Assembly (NCBI GenBank): GCA_000733355.1
Contig: JNVV01000006.1
Coordinates: 416,556 to 480,555, forward strand
DNA: 64,000 bases
Direction: 5' to 3'
From: Falciphora oryzae
Lineage: Eukaryota; Ascomycota; Sordariomycetes; Magnaporthales; Magnaporthaceae
The notes below the pieces were generated by a model, which was not told where the DNA came from, did no database searches, and saw nothing but the letters and a program-made list of their open reading frames with translations. Positions within the stretch are counted from its first letter, which is position 1; the number at the start of each line of letters is the position of its first letter. Below are positions 32,790-44,829 of the stretch, one piece after another. Position numbers and translations under genes: made by a program.

Positions 32790-33503
32790 TCAATGCCGCC
32801 GCGTCAGTTGCAGAATGCTCGCCTTGAGCCTCAGCCGGATCGAGCTCCGAACGCTTCGGAGCGTGCTTGAACTGGCCATCTTTCTCAGGCGCTGGTGGAT
32901 AGAGCTGCTTGGCGACGGCGGGCGAGACTCGTCGCTGCAGATGCTCCAGCGAGAGGTGAAGTGCGAGGAGCAGCAGGGGCAGTCTGGGGATGGCGCGTGG
33001 GCGTGGCTCCAGGGCCATTGGTGCTGCGGCTGCACCTGTTGCTGCTGCCGGTGGTCCTCTCGGCACTCGTCTTCAAAGTCTGAGCTCGGCTGGCGCCGAT
33101 GTTGCCGGCTGGTGGACCATGGCTCCACGTCGCGGCATGGGGCCTCCTCGGGGATCATGTCCGAGCGCTTCCTGAGGTCTGGGTGGGCTGGAAGCGGCTT
33201 GTTTTCCAGATAGAACATAGTAGATGGCCGTCGAGATGGGGACTTTGGCTGCAGACGAAGGGGAGTGATGGGAGGGATGTTCTCCACAGCGGCAGCGTGC
33301 TGAACTGCCTGCCACGAGTCGACGGGCTCCAGCGGGTATGGCTCTGGCGCCGGCGCCGGCGATGGGGCTGGGGCAGGCGAATATGATCGGCTGACGGTCC
33401 TGCGAGCCTCAAGGATGGACTGGCGGTCCCATGTGGGTGGTGTAGGGAAGTCGAATGTCTCTGCGAACAGAACAGTGCGTGTGTATGTCCGCGGCCGAGA
33501 CAT
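32790..33503 (-). CDS. Hypothetical Ser/Pro-rich disordered protein
   Basis: Intronless, 237 residues from MSRPRTYTRTVLFAETFDFP to TRRH. The first 40 residues look ordered and conserved (TWDRQSILEARRTVSRSY). A Pro/Ala repeat (SPAPAPSPAPAPEP) follows, then KPLPAHPDLRKRSDMIPEEA, a Gln-rich stretch, a CPCC motif, and a basic Ser-rich C-terminus (STLRSVRSSIRLRLKASILQ). No catalytic domain, signal peptide or membrane span is seen. It may be a cytosolic or nuclear scaffold-type protein. The coding pattern is good but the family is unknown. The gap begins just beyond its stop, so 3' structure is uncertain. Confidence 0.6.
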   Translation of the reverse strand: MSRPRTYTRTVLFAETFDFPTPPTWDRQSILEARRTVSRSYSPAPAPSPAPAPEPYPLEPVDSWQAVQHAAAVENIPPITPLRLQPKSPSRRPSTMFYLENKPLPAHPDLRKRSDMIPEEAPCRDVEPWSTSRQHRRQPSSDFEDECREDHRQQQQVQPQHQWPWSHAHAPSPDCPCCSSHFTSRWSICSDESRPPSPSSSIHQRLRKMASSSTLRSVRSSIRLRLKASILQLTRRH

Positions 33504-36162
33504 TTTGCCTTGTGAGTGGCGTGTGGGAAGAATAGGAGTGCTCCGGGGCTAGCCCCGAGACGTTGGAGATGGGAGATATTGTTTGGGGTGATACACCGGC
33601 TTCGGCAGTTTCAGGACGAAATGTTTCGACGAAGAAACGGCTGCAGGCGGACGATCGAACGAAGAAGGAGATCAAAGGAACAAACTGTGGCGGGGAGATG
33701 GTAACGACTTTATCATCCCCCTCCACGGTCCCCGCCGTCCATGCTCCCTCGTCCCTGGGGGGAAGATCAATCCCATCCTTGCTCTTGGTTGGGGAAACAC
33801 AGAATTCTCCGGAGTGACCCTACGCGGATCCTTGCCCCCTGCGGGATCTGCTCGGGGCACAAGCGTATCGGCGCGCAAAACAAACACCAGCGAGACAGGC
33901 ACGAAGAAGGGTCGAGAGCACAGGGCACACCGACTCCGCCGAGGTGCGCACACCAGTGGGCTTTCTGGCCGTGCGCACCCCTCAGGTTGCTGGATTGGGA
34001 CGGGAATGGGACCTGATCGACCAGGGCAGTGCAGCCCTGCGTGGATCACTTTGACGGGAAACGGGGGTCAGTGCTGCGCGAGGTCGCGACAGAATGAGGA
34101 GCGTTTGAGAAGGCCAGAAACACTAGCCCAATGGAATTCGCCGTTTCGGCCAGGGTCTCCGCTGGCCCGGCTCTCTGACACGCTCAGGGGCAAAGAGGGA
34201 AAAAGACCAGCTTCACCATCCCTCCTCCTGACAGACGGCATCCTTGGCCAGGTAGCCACAACTGTGCAGCTCGCAGCCGGGCTACTGCAGGTGCCGGGGT
34301 CCAAAGTTGGAACGCCCGGATCCGTGCGGCCGGCGCAAGGGCCGTTTTGTGGCACGGGATGCTGCCGGCCGCTCGCTGGATTTTTTTTCTGTCGCTTGTT
34401 GATTGCTTTTTTGTTCGTCGTTTTTTTCGCACTCCTGTTTTCTTGTCACTTTTGTGTCAGCACGCATCTTTGCTTCTTTTCTGATGGTGGGTCGGTGGCG
34501 ATGGACGAAGGGCGGGAGATTCTTGCCATCGTGCTGCTTCAACAAAACAAGCCACCCGCTTCGTGTATCCTGCACACCGTGTTGCGCCCGTCCGCGGCTC
34601 GGCTCCTCGCTGTCCCGTCATCGCATCCAACCACGAGCGGCAGCACCGGCAATTGAGGCCTTCCACAGTCGATTCTCGAGGCGGGGTGCGGGCCACGGCC
34701 ACGGCCTCACCCGTGCCTGTCTCTCTAGCCTGCTTCGACCTCGGCCTTCGGACCGAAGAGAAGTCCACTTTTGGCTCATCTCGTCTGAGGCCTGCACTGC
34801 TTGGTGCCGACCTTGACCTACCCACCTACGTAGGCAGCCCCGTAGCGCAGGAACAAATGAGGGCCGCAGACTTCATCAGATCTCGAAAGCAAGTTTTGAC
34901 CCAAGCTCCTTCCGAGCCCATCGCATCCGATATTGGCCAGAGATGGGTCCTCCTATGCCGGCAGGTCCGCTCGCGTATCCGCGGCATGGCATGTCAGCCG
35001 CTAGCATGTCACAATTGAGTTGCTGCTTGCGTTGGCTTGGTGACTGCTTGGCTGCCACCTACCAATGAGTAATCGACCGCAGTCAGCTTGCCCGCCTTGG
35101 CTAGGTCGCGCCTAACTCGAATAATGAGTGATCGGCGGTGGTTGCGGGGAATACTCAGCGAGGCGCGTGGGTGCTTCGGCATTTTTCCATTTACCAACTG
35201 TGAAGGGGAAGGCCGCAGAACCTATGGCATGCACCTCTAGGGGATCGCAACTGGGCTATTATGCAACACCAATAAGACGCCCAGTCTCGCTGGCAATCCG
35301 CCTTGCCAGCGACGTGACTAAGCCTATCCAGGCGTGGGCTGGCGTGAACTGAATTGATCCTTTTGCCCTAAGGTTGCGGCCATGAACTGAACGGACTCCT
35401 CCAGGGCCCTTCCCCTATTTGGAGTGTTTACTGCAGGATATCGGACAGCCTCGATTTTGACAGCTCTTGGCTCCGAGGCTCGAGCAGCGAACATCTCAAA
35501 GCCTGGCTAGCAAAGAAAGATATATGTATTTTCATCGAGGATGTAGCCAGCTTCCTGGGAAAACCAACAGACGATACGAATTGCCGGTCAGCCTTATTAT
35601 GGAGCTGACGAAACAGTCATCGCTCTGGGCCCGCCCAATAGCGGGCGAGCGCAGCCGACCAAGTTCTGATGAAGCTCTTATCGATAACGCTGTGGGGGTT
35701 GAAGAGGTACACGGGTCTGTCACATAGAACCTTGGCATTTTGGGGTAGAACTGTACCTGCCCTGCCTGGTTACTCACACCGAGGCTTCTCCACCGCAACA
35801 GATGACTCGACCTCGGCGCTGGAACATCACCAACCAACTAGGTACCCACTGGTGACCGCCACCAACAGTGACACAGTCGGCCAGCCGCGGCACCTTATAA
35901 GAAGCGCAAGCAGTATCCTATCCAATTTGATTTGCATACGACTTGATTTCGTTTCCCTTCCTCCTATGGCGTATACATTCCTCTTGGTCGATTCGGCACG
36001 TTTGTCCCTATACCTACCTACTACCCAGCTTTCCTCAAGACCGTTTAGAATATCGCAATGATCCTTCGAATACGACAGTAAAACCACACCACGGACCACC
36101 CAGCCCGAACTGCACCTCGTCAATCGTTGAGAGGCGACCACCCTAAACATAATCCGCCCAGC
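33504..36162. other. 2.7-kb intergenic stretch without a supported gene
   Basis: Contains promoters for the minus gene ending at 33503 and the plus gene at 36163. Frames such as 33814-34656 plus cross it but carry no domains. Confidence 0.45.
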
Positions 36163-38319
36163 ATGGCGTCCAAAACATCCAAACAGCTCCCGCACGAGAA
36201 GCGCAAAGGTGAGGCTGCGCTGAGCGAGTTCGCCGAGTACGTCGAGAAGCAGCAGTCGCTGCGGTACCCCAAGGCGGCCCCTGCCCCCGCCGACGCCCCC
36301 GCCGACGAGCACCACGCGGAGCTGGACGACATCCTCGATGCCCTCGACCTCTCGGACACGGCCCCTCGCGTATGTCTCCGCGAGCTTCTGCTCTCGGCCG
36401 AGGGCGATGCCGGCGCGCTCGAGTGTCTAGCCGCCGCGTTGTCCGAGCGCATCGAGGCTGACCACGGCGAGTTTGTGTTTGAGCTCGGGTTTGAGGACAG
36501 CGGCGACAGCATGCGCCTGTCGCGCACCGAGTGGGACACGGCAGTTGCGAGGCTCGCCGCCGCCGCCAAGACGGTGCGCGCCGAGTGTCAGCTCCTGCTC
36601 ACCAAAGGCGTTGGCGGCCCGCTTGAGGCCGAGTCGAGCATTGGGAAAGAGGACAGAGAGAAATATTGCAGCGGCAAGGTGCTTATTCGGCAGGCTCCCG
36701 CCTCGGTTGAGAAGGTGATTGAGACGCGCATCGCCGTCGTCGGAAACGGTGAGTCTTGGTCGCTGCACTCAAAGCGGTGGATCCTTGCCTGCTGAACACA
36801 TCTTGCTGACTCGTGCGATGTTAGTCGACGCCGGGAAAAGCTCAATGCTCGGCGTCCTGGTCAAAGGCGACCTCGACGACGGCAGAGGCAAGGCCCGGGT
36901 TAACCTGTTCCGCCACAAACATGAGATCGAGACGGGGAGGACCAGCTCCGTTGGTATGGAGATCATGGGCTTCGACACCAGCGGGCAGGTCATCACATCC
37001 GACACGCCTGGACGTAAGTGTTGGGTCCATACTCGGCCGCCTCGAATGTCGCCATGTTTCTCGTAGGATAAGAGGCCTGACATGGAAACCAGGCAAACTA
37101 CCATGGGAGGAAATCGGCAAGCGAAGCGCCAAAGTTATTACCTTCAGCGACCTTGCAGGTCACGAGAAGTACCTGAGGACAACCGTCTTTGGACTCCTGT
37201 CCAGCTCGCCCAACTACTGCCTGCTCATGGTGGCAGCAAACAACGGGCTCATCGGGATGAGCAAAGAGCACCTGGGGCTGGCTCTTGCGCTCAACGTGCC
37301 CGTCATGGTGGTGGTGACCAAAATCGATATCTGCCCGCCCCACATCCTGGCCGAGACCATCACACAGATCACGCGCATTCTCAAAAGTCCTGGCGCCCGC
37401 AAAGTGCCCGTCTTCATCAAGAACCGCGAGCAGTGCGTCAGCACGGCGACGCAGTTCATCAGCCAGCGCATCTGCCCTGTCTTCCAGGTGTCCAACGTCA
37501 CGGGCGAGAACCTGGACTTGGTTCGCGCTTTTCTCAACATCCTGCCGCATCACGGCCGCTACGACTCGGACGCCCACTTCGAGTTCCACGTTAACGACAC
37601 ATTCTCTGTCCCATTCGTCGGCACGGTTGTCAGCGGCATCGTCAAGTCGGGTGTCATCCACGCGGGCGACTCGGTCCTTGTCGGGCCCGACTCGCTCGGC
37701 AACTTCACTCCGACGGCCATTCGGTCGATTGAGAGGAAACGGATCGGCGTCCCGACAGCGTCGGCGGGTCAGTCGGCCTCATTTGCGCTGAAAAAAATCA
37801 AACGCAAAGATGTCCGCAAAGGCATGGTGGTGCTGGCCAAGGTCGAAGGGGAGGAGCCCCCAAAAGTCTACCGCGAGTTTGTTGCTGAAGGTGGGTACCA
37901 AACTGTGTCACCTGAGTCTCGTCGCTTTGCTAATATCCTTTCTCTTTCTTTCCACAGTCTTGATCCTTTCGCACGCGACAACAATAAAACCAAAATACCA
38001 GGCCATGCTGCACGTCGGGCCCGTGTCTCAGACATGCGCCATCATTGACGTCGACCGTCCATTCATACGGACTGGCGACCGCGCCCTGGTGGCGTTCCGC
38101 TTTGTGCAGCGGCCAGAGTACCTCGCCCCCGGTGACAGGTTACTGTTCCGTGAGGGCAGAACTAAAGGCCTGGGAATAGTCAAAAGCGTCGGCTACGACC
38201 ATGACAAGCCTCTCCGGCCGCGCGCCGAGGGCGAGGAGGCCCCGGCTGCCGTGGGTGATGCCTCTGCTGCCGAAGCCGGTGCTTCTTCTTCTACTACTGC
38301 TACAGCTAGTGGCTCCTAG
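36163..38319 (+). CDS. GTPBP1/2-type translational GTPase
   Basis: Four exons (36163-36748, 36825-37013, 37093-37890, 37958-38319) give 644 residues. The N-terminal 190 residues are the family-specific acidic helical region. The GTPase core follows: Walker A GNVDAGKSS at 194-202, formed across the first splice junction, then a DLAGH switch II (DxxG) followed by [10 protein letters not shown], and TKID as the guanine-specificity motif. EF-Tu-like beta-barrels follow ([20 protein letters not shown] and GDSVLVGP, then [20 protein letters not shown] and [20 protein letters not shown]). Animal members act in ribosome-linked quality control and mRNA turnover; the fungal role is less defined. The C-terminus is an Ala/Ser/Thr-rich tail. 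Everything needed for GTP binding is present. Confidence 0.9.
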
Positions 38320-39100
38320 GATGGGAAATCTGTGACGACTCCGAGTAACGGAGAGGTGCACGTTGGCGCATGAAGCGTGGCGTTTTTGGAGTCTTTCTCA
38401 TATCCCCTTGTCTTCTGTTCCCCTTACGGATACGATTTTGTGGTCTCTTTTGCTTTTCTTTCCGATCTTCGCAGGGTCCGCGCTACGGACGGGGCGAATG
38501 TTAAGCCGCGCGTTCCTCAACTTTTCGTTCCACCCGATAGTATCTCGGGGCTGAGTTTAACGTCTGAGCACACCATGCGATTCGAGGACACGAGTTTGTC
38601 GTCCATTTGTTTTATCCCGCTTCTTGTGTCATAGTCTATTCCTTCGATATCACGTTGTATCTTCTCGTATTATCTTTCAGCTGTACCAGTTTTGTTGATA
38701 CGTATACCTAGGTACATATGTCAAGACATTTTATACCTGCGCTGAGATGTTCTGTTGGTCTCGGCGAACGAGCCTGCGCCTGTCTGTGCGGGCCTTTTTG
38801 AGTCGTTTACACACTTGGTGTTCGTCGGCATAGCCCCAGAAGAGGTCATAGAAGTCCCAAAGACCACCCTCACAGTGGCTGAATGGCTAACCCGACGCGG
38901 TGCACATTGAGTCCCTGCGCCAGCCGTTGTTTCGCGACAGGACCTATTCTCCAGCGGCCACGCAACCAGGGTGGATGGATGATGACATTACGTAGGTGAT
39001 GCCACACCAGAACGAGCAGCAATCTCTTCTAGAAAGATACTAGAACATTCTCCGGCATAGCCCCCTGCTCTAGACCGCCCACCTAGAAGCTAGGGCCGTA
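38320..39100. other. Convergent 3' intergenic region
   Basis: Untranslated sequence between the GTPase gene and the reductase-like gene; AT-richer after 38600. No gene supported. Confidence 0.5.
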
Positions 39101-40485
39101 TTACTTCCGAGGCCCCTCCACCTCCTCTTTCCACTCGACCGCAAAGCTCTCCTCAAAGTCGCGCCTGTCTTTGAGGGGCTTCCAGCCGAGCTCGCGCGCC
39201 AGCGCCGGCTCCGTCTTGACGTGGGACGCCCACGCTGCCTCGGCCAGCTGCGCGCTGAGCCCCTCGCCGCCGATGGGCCCGCCGAGCGCGGACCCGAGCG
39301 GCCCCGCGGCCTCCTCGAGCGGCAGCTCGCGCACCTCGTCCGACGCCAAGTAGCCCAGGCGCTTCCCCTCGCGCGCGACCCGGTCCGCGACCTCGCCCCA
39401 GGTGTGGTGGCCCGTGACGGCAAAGTACAGGCCCTTGGTGCCGCTCGGCGGCGAGGCGCTGCCGCCTTCAAGAGCCCGCGCGAGGATCAGCTCATACAGC
39501 AGAGCCAGGTCCGTGACGTGCACGTGGCCCCACTCCTGGTTCCTGGCGCCGCGGATCAGCGTCGTGAAGCCGTCCCGCCGGGCCGCGCGCATGATGGTCA
39601 GGATCTGGATGGAGAGCCGGTTGAAGGCGCCGGTGCCGACGCCGTAGATGGTGGGCGGCATGATGACGTACTGGGATGCATCCCGAGTTAGTATACCCTT
39701 TGCTTGGAACATCACAAAAAACGAGGTTGTAAAGCTTCCATCGGGGAACTTACGGTTTTCACCCCGGTTGCCTCGCCAGCCTCGAGCACGGCGAGGTCGG
39801 TCGTGCGCTGGTCGTAGACGTCTTGGGCCTGGCGTTCCCGCTCGTACGCAAAGATGTCGTCGGTCTTGTCGTTGAAGACACGCGTCTCGACGAGCCTCCC
39901 TGACACGGCCTGGTCGCCCAGGGCCGAGGTGCCTCCAGTCTATTTGTTTCGGGTTTCGCAATTGTGAGCATACGCTACGCAAGGGGGCAGCTGTGGTGCG
40001 CGCATCCCAAGTTAGGGAACAGCAAACTTACATGGATGAAATGCACCTCCTTGCCGGTAGCCTTCTTCCTGTCGCCGAGACCCCGGATGAGCGCCACGGC
40101 CGAGGCGTCGTGCTGCGAGCTGGCAGTATGGATTACGGCATCGTGCTCGCTCGCCGCGCGGCGCAGCGCGTCGGTGTCGTCGAGGCCTTTGAAGAGGATG
40201 GGGTTCACGCTTAGGCCCCTCAGCACCGTCGCCTGATCCTCCTTGCGGACGAGCGCCGAGATGCTGCTGGATTTAATGACGGGCTCCGACGATGCCAGAA
40301 GCGTCATGAGCACCGTGCCGCCACTGGGTGTCCGTCCAGATCAGCCTCTATTACTTGTCCGAACTAGCTCAGGATTATCCGGACTTGGGCCCGGGATAGG
40401 TATGTGGCGCTCAGCGAGGGAAGACGATGGACGGCACTTACATGTAGCCCGTGGCGCCCGTCAAAAGGATCTTGTTCGAAGCCAT
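39101..40485 (-). CDS. NAD(P)-binding epimerase/NmrA-like protein
   Basis: Four exons (40485-40442, 40323-40032, 39939-39754, 39670-39101) give 363 residues. The first junction creates the dinucleotide-binding motif LTGATGYIGGTVL at residues 8-20 (GxxGxxG of an atypical SDR). Further support is SALVRKEDQATVL after the second strand, DAVIHTASSQHDASAVALIR and VHFIHVTGGTSALGD for the NAD-binding strands, VIMPPTIYGVGTGAFNRLSI in the middle, and GHVHVTDLALLYELIL as in nucleoside-diphosphate-sugar epimerases. No Tyr-x3-Lys is obvious, so it may sense or reduce an unknown small substrate. Cytosolic. Its introns are 118, 92 and 83 bp. Confidence 0.85.
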
Positions 40486-41164
40486 CCCTATTTCTGTGTG
40501 TTTTGCCGTAGCTTGACTTGGTAGCTCCCGGTTTGCTTGAGTTGATACGAAAACAAAAGTTGTTATCTCCGGTTTTCGTCGAGATATGCGCACAGCGGAA
40601 GGGAGGTTGCAGGTAGGTGCTACGTCAGCGAGCGGGGTCTATGTTGCTGTAGCTGCGACAGCATGACGCCGAATGAGATCGAACCATCACTTGGCTTGGG
40701 AGGGCCACGGCGAAAGCCAAAAACGGGCAAGAAACTTCGGGCGGACGCATTGCCAACCCGAGACTGTATGTAAGCATGTCTCTGGTTCTCCTTGGCTGAG
40801 AAAGCGTCGGGAGAACGAGTCGTCCGTCGGGTCCGGAGAGTGCGAACGTTATGCTTAGCAAGCGTACATCGCGGAGAGAACATTTCCCCCACGGCCGAAC
40901 CTGCAAATTAGGCGTGTATCAACAGGTGGAAGGTTTCTCCTATCGCTGTGTATATGCGCATGGTTTGATAATCAAAATCTTTCACTAATAGGCCTAAACG
41001 TCTCGCACGAGTCGGCCCTCTTTTGGTATTCCCAGGGTTTCAAGCTGCACGGCGGCGCGGCTGCCGTCCAGTCCCCCTGACATGCAGCAGCATCTCCACA
41101 CCATCGTCATCCCTCTCCATCTCACCAATATGATTTGCGAGATTGGGCCACTTTACCAACAATT
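40486..41164. other. Intergenic, no supported gene
   Basis: Promoter side of the reductase-like gene and upstream flank of the tRNA. No conserved frame. Confidence 0.45.
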
Positions 41165-41238
41165 GGTTCGGTGGTGTAGTTGGTTATCACGTGTGCCTCA
41201 CACGCACAAGGTCCTGAGTTCGAGCCTCGGCCGAATCA
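41165..41238 (+). tRNA. tRNA-Val (anticodon CAC)
   Basis: A 74-nt cloverleaf. Acceptor stem GGTTCGG pairs with CCGAATC (one G-U), discriminator A. The D arm carries the A box (TGTAGTTGG), the anticodon loop reads CTCACAC giving anticodon CAC, and the T arm CTGAG-TTCGAGC-CTCGG carries the B box. A T5 run at 41243-41247 suits Pol III termination. No intron. Confidence 0.93.
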
Positions 41239-41650
41239 GTTGTTTTTGCCGTCCAGACAACGTGTGAGCGCGCTGTTCCGGCAAAGGCTCGGCGTCGGCA
41301 GCTGAGGTTGAATGAGTATTTAGCGCGCGGGAGCGTCGAGTTCATCCATGCTCTTTTTCAACTTTTAGCATTGTTGTCTTTTGGCTAATTGCCCGACATC
41401 AGTGAAGCGCCCCTTCCACCAGGGGATTTTTATTCTAGAAAAATTACCCCTGAAAGCGATGGCCCTCCTTGACACCATGACTCCGGCTCACTCCCATCGA
41501 TGCGGCGTCCCATCTTCCTATTCTACAAAACACCGCAATTGACTTTCAAGTTGTGCCCCAAGCAAAAATATCATCCATCAAATCCTCAACAGCATGAACT
41601 CCATTTCACAAAAAAACAAGGGGGACAGCAGAGATGGATGGTCACATCGC
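41239..41650. other. Intergenic with Pol III terminator at left end
   Basis: TTTTT at 41243-41247, then untranslated flank of the chromodomain gene. No gene supported. Confidence 0.5.
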
Positions 41651-43148
41651 TTAGCCTCGCAAGTCGGCCCGCCGCTGTGCGCTGACATGTTCGAGGTAAA
41701 GGTCCAACTCATCAGGCGCGATATCTCGAAGCTTCTCCTCGGTCTCCACGGACGTGTACCTAGGATCCGTAGAGTATCCCTCCCACTGCACGAGATACTT
41801 GGTGCGCTTCTTTGGCTTGGGTCCCCTTGTGCTAGGCCTTGGGGGTTGGGCGGTCCAGTGCCGCAGCACCGAGAATACGCGAAACGCCCCGGTAATGGGA
41901 CGCCCTCCGACACCGTCCCAGTATTGGTACAAAAGATCGGGTACCTGAGCCTGGATGGATCGCTCCGACTCCCAGCTCGGCTCAGTGAAGTTAACCCATC
42001 GGACCGATAGTTCAAATGCGTGATCAACCTCTGCATCTCGCCGGTGGTCGACGATAGAGCTGATGGTGTACTTTTTGTCGGTGACGTCCTCGTTGAGGAT
42101 GATTGGGATGGCCTCGGGGTTGGACTTGGACTTGATTATGGCCACGAGTCCATCATCATCTTCAGGCTGGCCACCTTGCCCTTTCTCATCATCCTTGTTG
42201 TTCTTCTTCCGCGGACTGTCGAGACGAGAGGACTTGAAAGCATTATCGGACCGGTGCCTGGCAGGGGTTCGCTCGTGGACGCCATTGTTTACATGCTCAT
42301 CGTCACCATCATTTTCGTCATTACTCTGGCCATCGGTTAGCCCCTCTCTTGGAGCCTTGCGTGGCCTTCCGCGGCGAGTGATGGGTTTCCGCACGCTAGC
42401 CCGTGGATGGCTCGGTGGACTCTTCCTGGCAAAATCATATCGGTTGTCTGTGTAATCGGAATAATCCACATTGTGGCCGTTCGTGTGGACGGGGGTGGAG
42501 AGGTCGACACTCTGCCATGTCTTGCGAGGCGGTATTCGCTCGTTGTCATCGGAGTTACTCTGCGTGACATGCCCGTCGGCTTCGCTGTCACTGGTCGGAG
42601 CCGGTCGGGCCTTGGGCTTGGCGGGTGACGGCTTGTTCGTGGACTTCGGGGTGCGGTCTGCCTCAAACTCTACCGTCGTGCTGGCATTTCGTTCGGGGGT
42701 CTGAGTCGCCCTCGACCGAGGGGGCACCACTGGGGGAGAAGCAGTCGGGCTGGGAATCGGGACTGGGACATTAGTCTGGTCAGTGGGCGGGCGGATAATA
42801 GTATTGGGTTGGTAACGGTCTCAGGCGCCGCGAGAACGAAGATATTCCGGGGGACGTACGCTGGGTTTCGGGTTGTTCGGCCTCTGAAGGGCAACTTCCG
42901 TCGCCCGAAGGCTCCTGCGGTGAAAGTTGGATGCCTGTCACCAGGCGCCTTCTTCGCGCGGGCCTTTGGGAGGGGCTGGAGCCGCCGCCATCGGTCGAGA
43001 CAGTGTCGCTGGCCCTGCGCTTCCTGTTGGTGGGCGACGTCGCGGTTGCGGGGGGATCGGGCTCAAGCTCCGGCGCGGGTTCATGTGTAGGTTCGGGTGG
43101 CGGTTGGGGGACGGGCTTGCGCGAGCTGAATCCCAAGAACTGAAGCAT
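41651..43148 (-). CDS. AT-hook and tandem chromo-like domain protein
   Basis: Two exons (43148-42860 and 42762-41651; 97 bp intron GTACGT...CAG) give 466 residues. The first 220 residues are Pro/Ser-rich and disordered, followed by an AT-hook core RRGRPRKAP (about 226-234) for minor-groove binding at AT-rich DNA. An acidic and basic linker follows. Then come two chromo-like modules: YTISSIVDHRRDAEVDHAFE to about residue 385 (SVRWVNFTEPSWESE), and FRVFSVLRHW with KYLVQWEGYSTDPRYTSVE to about 455. The second has the typical aromatic-Trp-x-Gly-Tyr core. A nuclear, heterochromatin-related role is likely. It could correspond to a subunit like Neurospora CDP-2, but that is only a possibility from architecture. 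Confidence 0.75.
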
Positions 43149-44829
43149 GTCTGATTTTCATGGGAGCTGTTGTCTTGCCCATGACGCAACTATCAAGTGA
43201 TGCGCGCGCGTTCCCTCGCGTTCGAATTAGAGACGAAGGCAGTCGGTCGGCCTAGAGGTTAGAGGTCGTCCGCTGGAGCCCAACTGAGAAGAGTGTAGGT
43301 TGTGGCGATGAATTGCCGACTCCGAAGTCTGGCTCGGGGAGCAGCGGGTAGCGGTCCAAGATTGTTTGTGGGCTTTCTAGTCGCGAGGAGGATCGACGAA
43401 GAAGCAGACAGGGCTGTCGTTGAGGCTTCCATCTTGGTTGGAATGCGGGGGATGCGGGATGCTCTCGTGCCCGTCCTTCTTTCCCTTTAGGGCGCGACGC
43501 GCGACGACAGCGCGCAACCAATCAACACTAGCAGTTCTGGCGCAACACAGCTTGAAAGCCCCACCCGCAACGGCAGCTCGCTCTGGACATGCACAGCCTG
43601 CAAAGGCTTCCATCCGTCAATGCTTTATCCATTCATGTTTCTGTTGTTTTCTGCAATAAATTGGCACTGTTCTCTTTGGAGCAGTGCGAACCTTCTCGAT
43701 CCGCAAGCAAAAACCTCCCGTTCAAAATCAGTAATACGCATCACATCTTTTGTCGATGGCGCTAGCAAGGTGCTAATATCAGGTACCTAAAGCCTAAAGC
43801 GCTCCGGCGCCTCGCGTCGCGAAAGCCCTTGACCACCCCAATATCTCCCTCTCGGGTTTTAACAGAGTGAACCCCGTTTTATCAAGACCGCCGAATGCAA
43901 GCACGCCCTGGCTATTTCTGCCTCCGTCATTGTGCATCCCTTGGACTGCTAGCAACGGCAGAGCCATCCTTAGCTTTCTTCTACTCTTCTGTCTTAGCTT
44001 CCAAGGCCCCGGGATTTCAGGCATATATGCCTTTCCGTCATCCCGAGTCAGCCTTCGCAAGGGAAAGGGTAGCTCCGGTTTGTATCCACGCGTTTTATCA
44101 ACTCACGACTTCCGTCCAACATCACGAAGCTCGGATGTGTTCTAGTTCGGTTGGTGACGGCTCCGGAAGGGTCGGTGTGCAGCAACAACATGTACTTACC
44201 CCATACAAACTGTCATGTCTGCCTTGCATAACATGATTCTCCCATCTGACCCCATACAAGGTCTTCTCGAACTTGACCGAGGAACTCGGAGGCAGCGTGC
44301 TCGGACATCATTCCAGGCAATGACCAATCGTCGCATATCGTCACCGAGCCGCCTAGACCAGTATTCGTATTCTCTTGCCATGAACCGGGGTCTGGCATGC
44401 TCATCTTTTCTCACGCCCATCTCGCCTAGGGGATTGGGAACGGACGCGATCACATCCAGCCAAGGATATGCTTCCACATCGGGGCTTATGGCTCCCTGAG
44501 CATTGGATGGATGAAACTCGGACGCAATTTGCCAAAGCTATTGAGCTGACGCCTGTCTAGCTTGAGAGTACTATTTCGGCAGGCTAACGTTGGGATATAT
44601 ATCACGGTCTCCCCTTTCGAAAGAGCATAGAGGTTGTAGCATCGACAGCCCAGTTGTTCATGTGGGCTTTCCAGAAAATCTTGGATCTTGACTTTACATC
44701 AAGAGCAGAAACAAGGATATCTGTCACTGTTCACATCGATTTTGCTCAGCCACAAACGTCTCTCACGATCCCGGACCTCCTTATCTACCGCCTGTCCGTC
44801 AAGTATATCCTCCGGCCGTTGTGTCCACC
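43149..44829. other. 1.7-kb intergenic stretch at the left border of the metabolite cluster
   Basis: Separates housekeeping genes from the cluster. A minus frame at 44196-44477 (WLDVIASVPNPLGEMG, then MAREYEYWSRRLGDDMRRLV) has some protein-like character but no recognised family; it might be a fragment. Otherwise nothing is supported. Confidence 0.4.
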
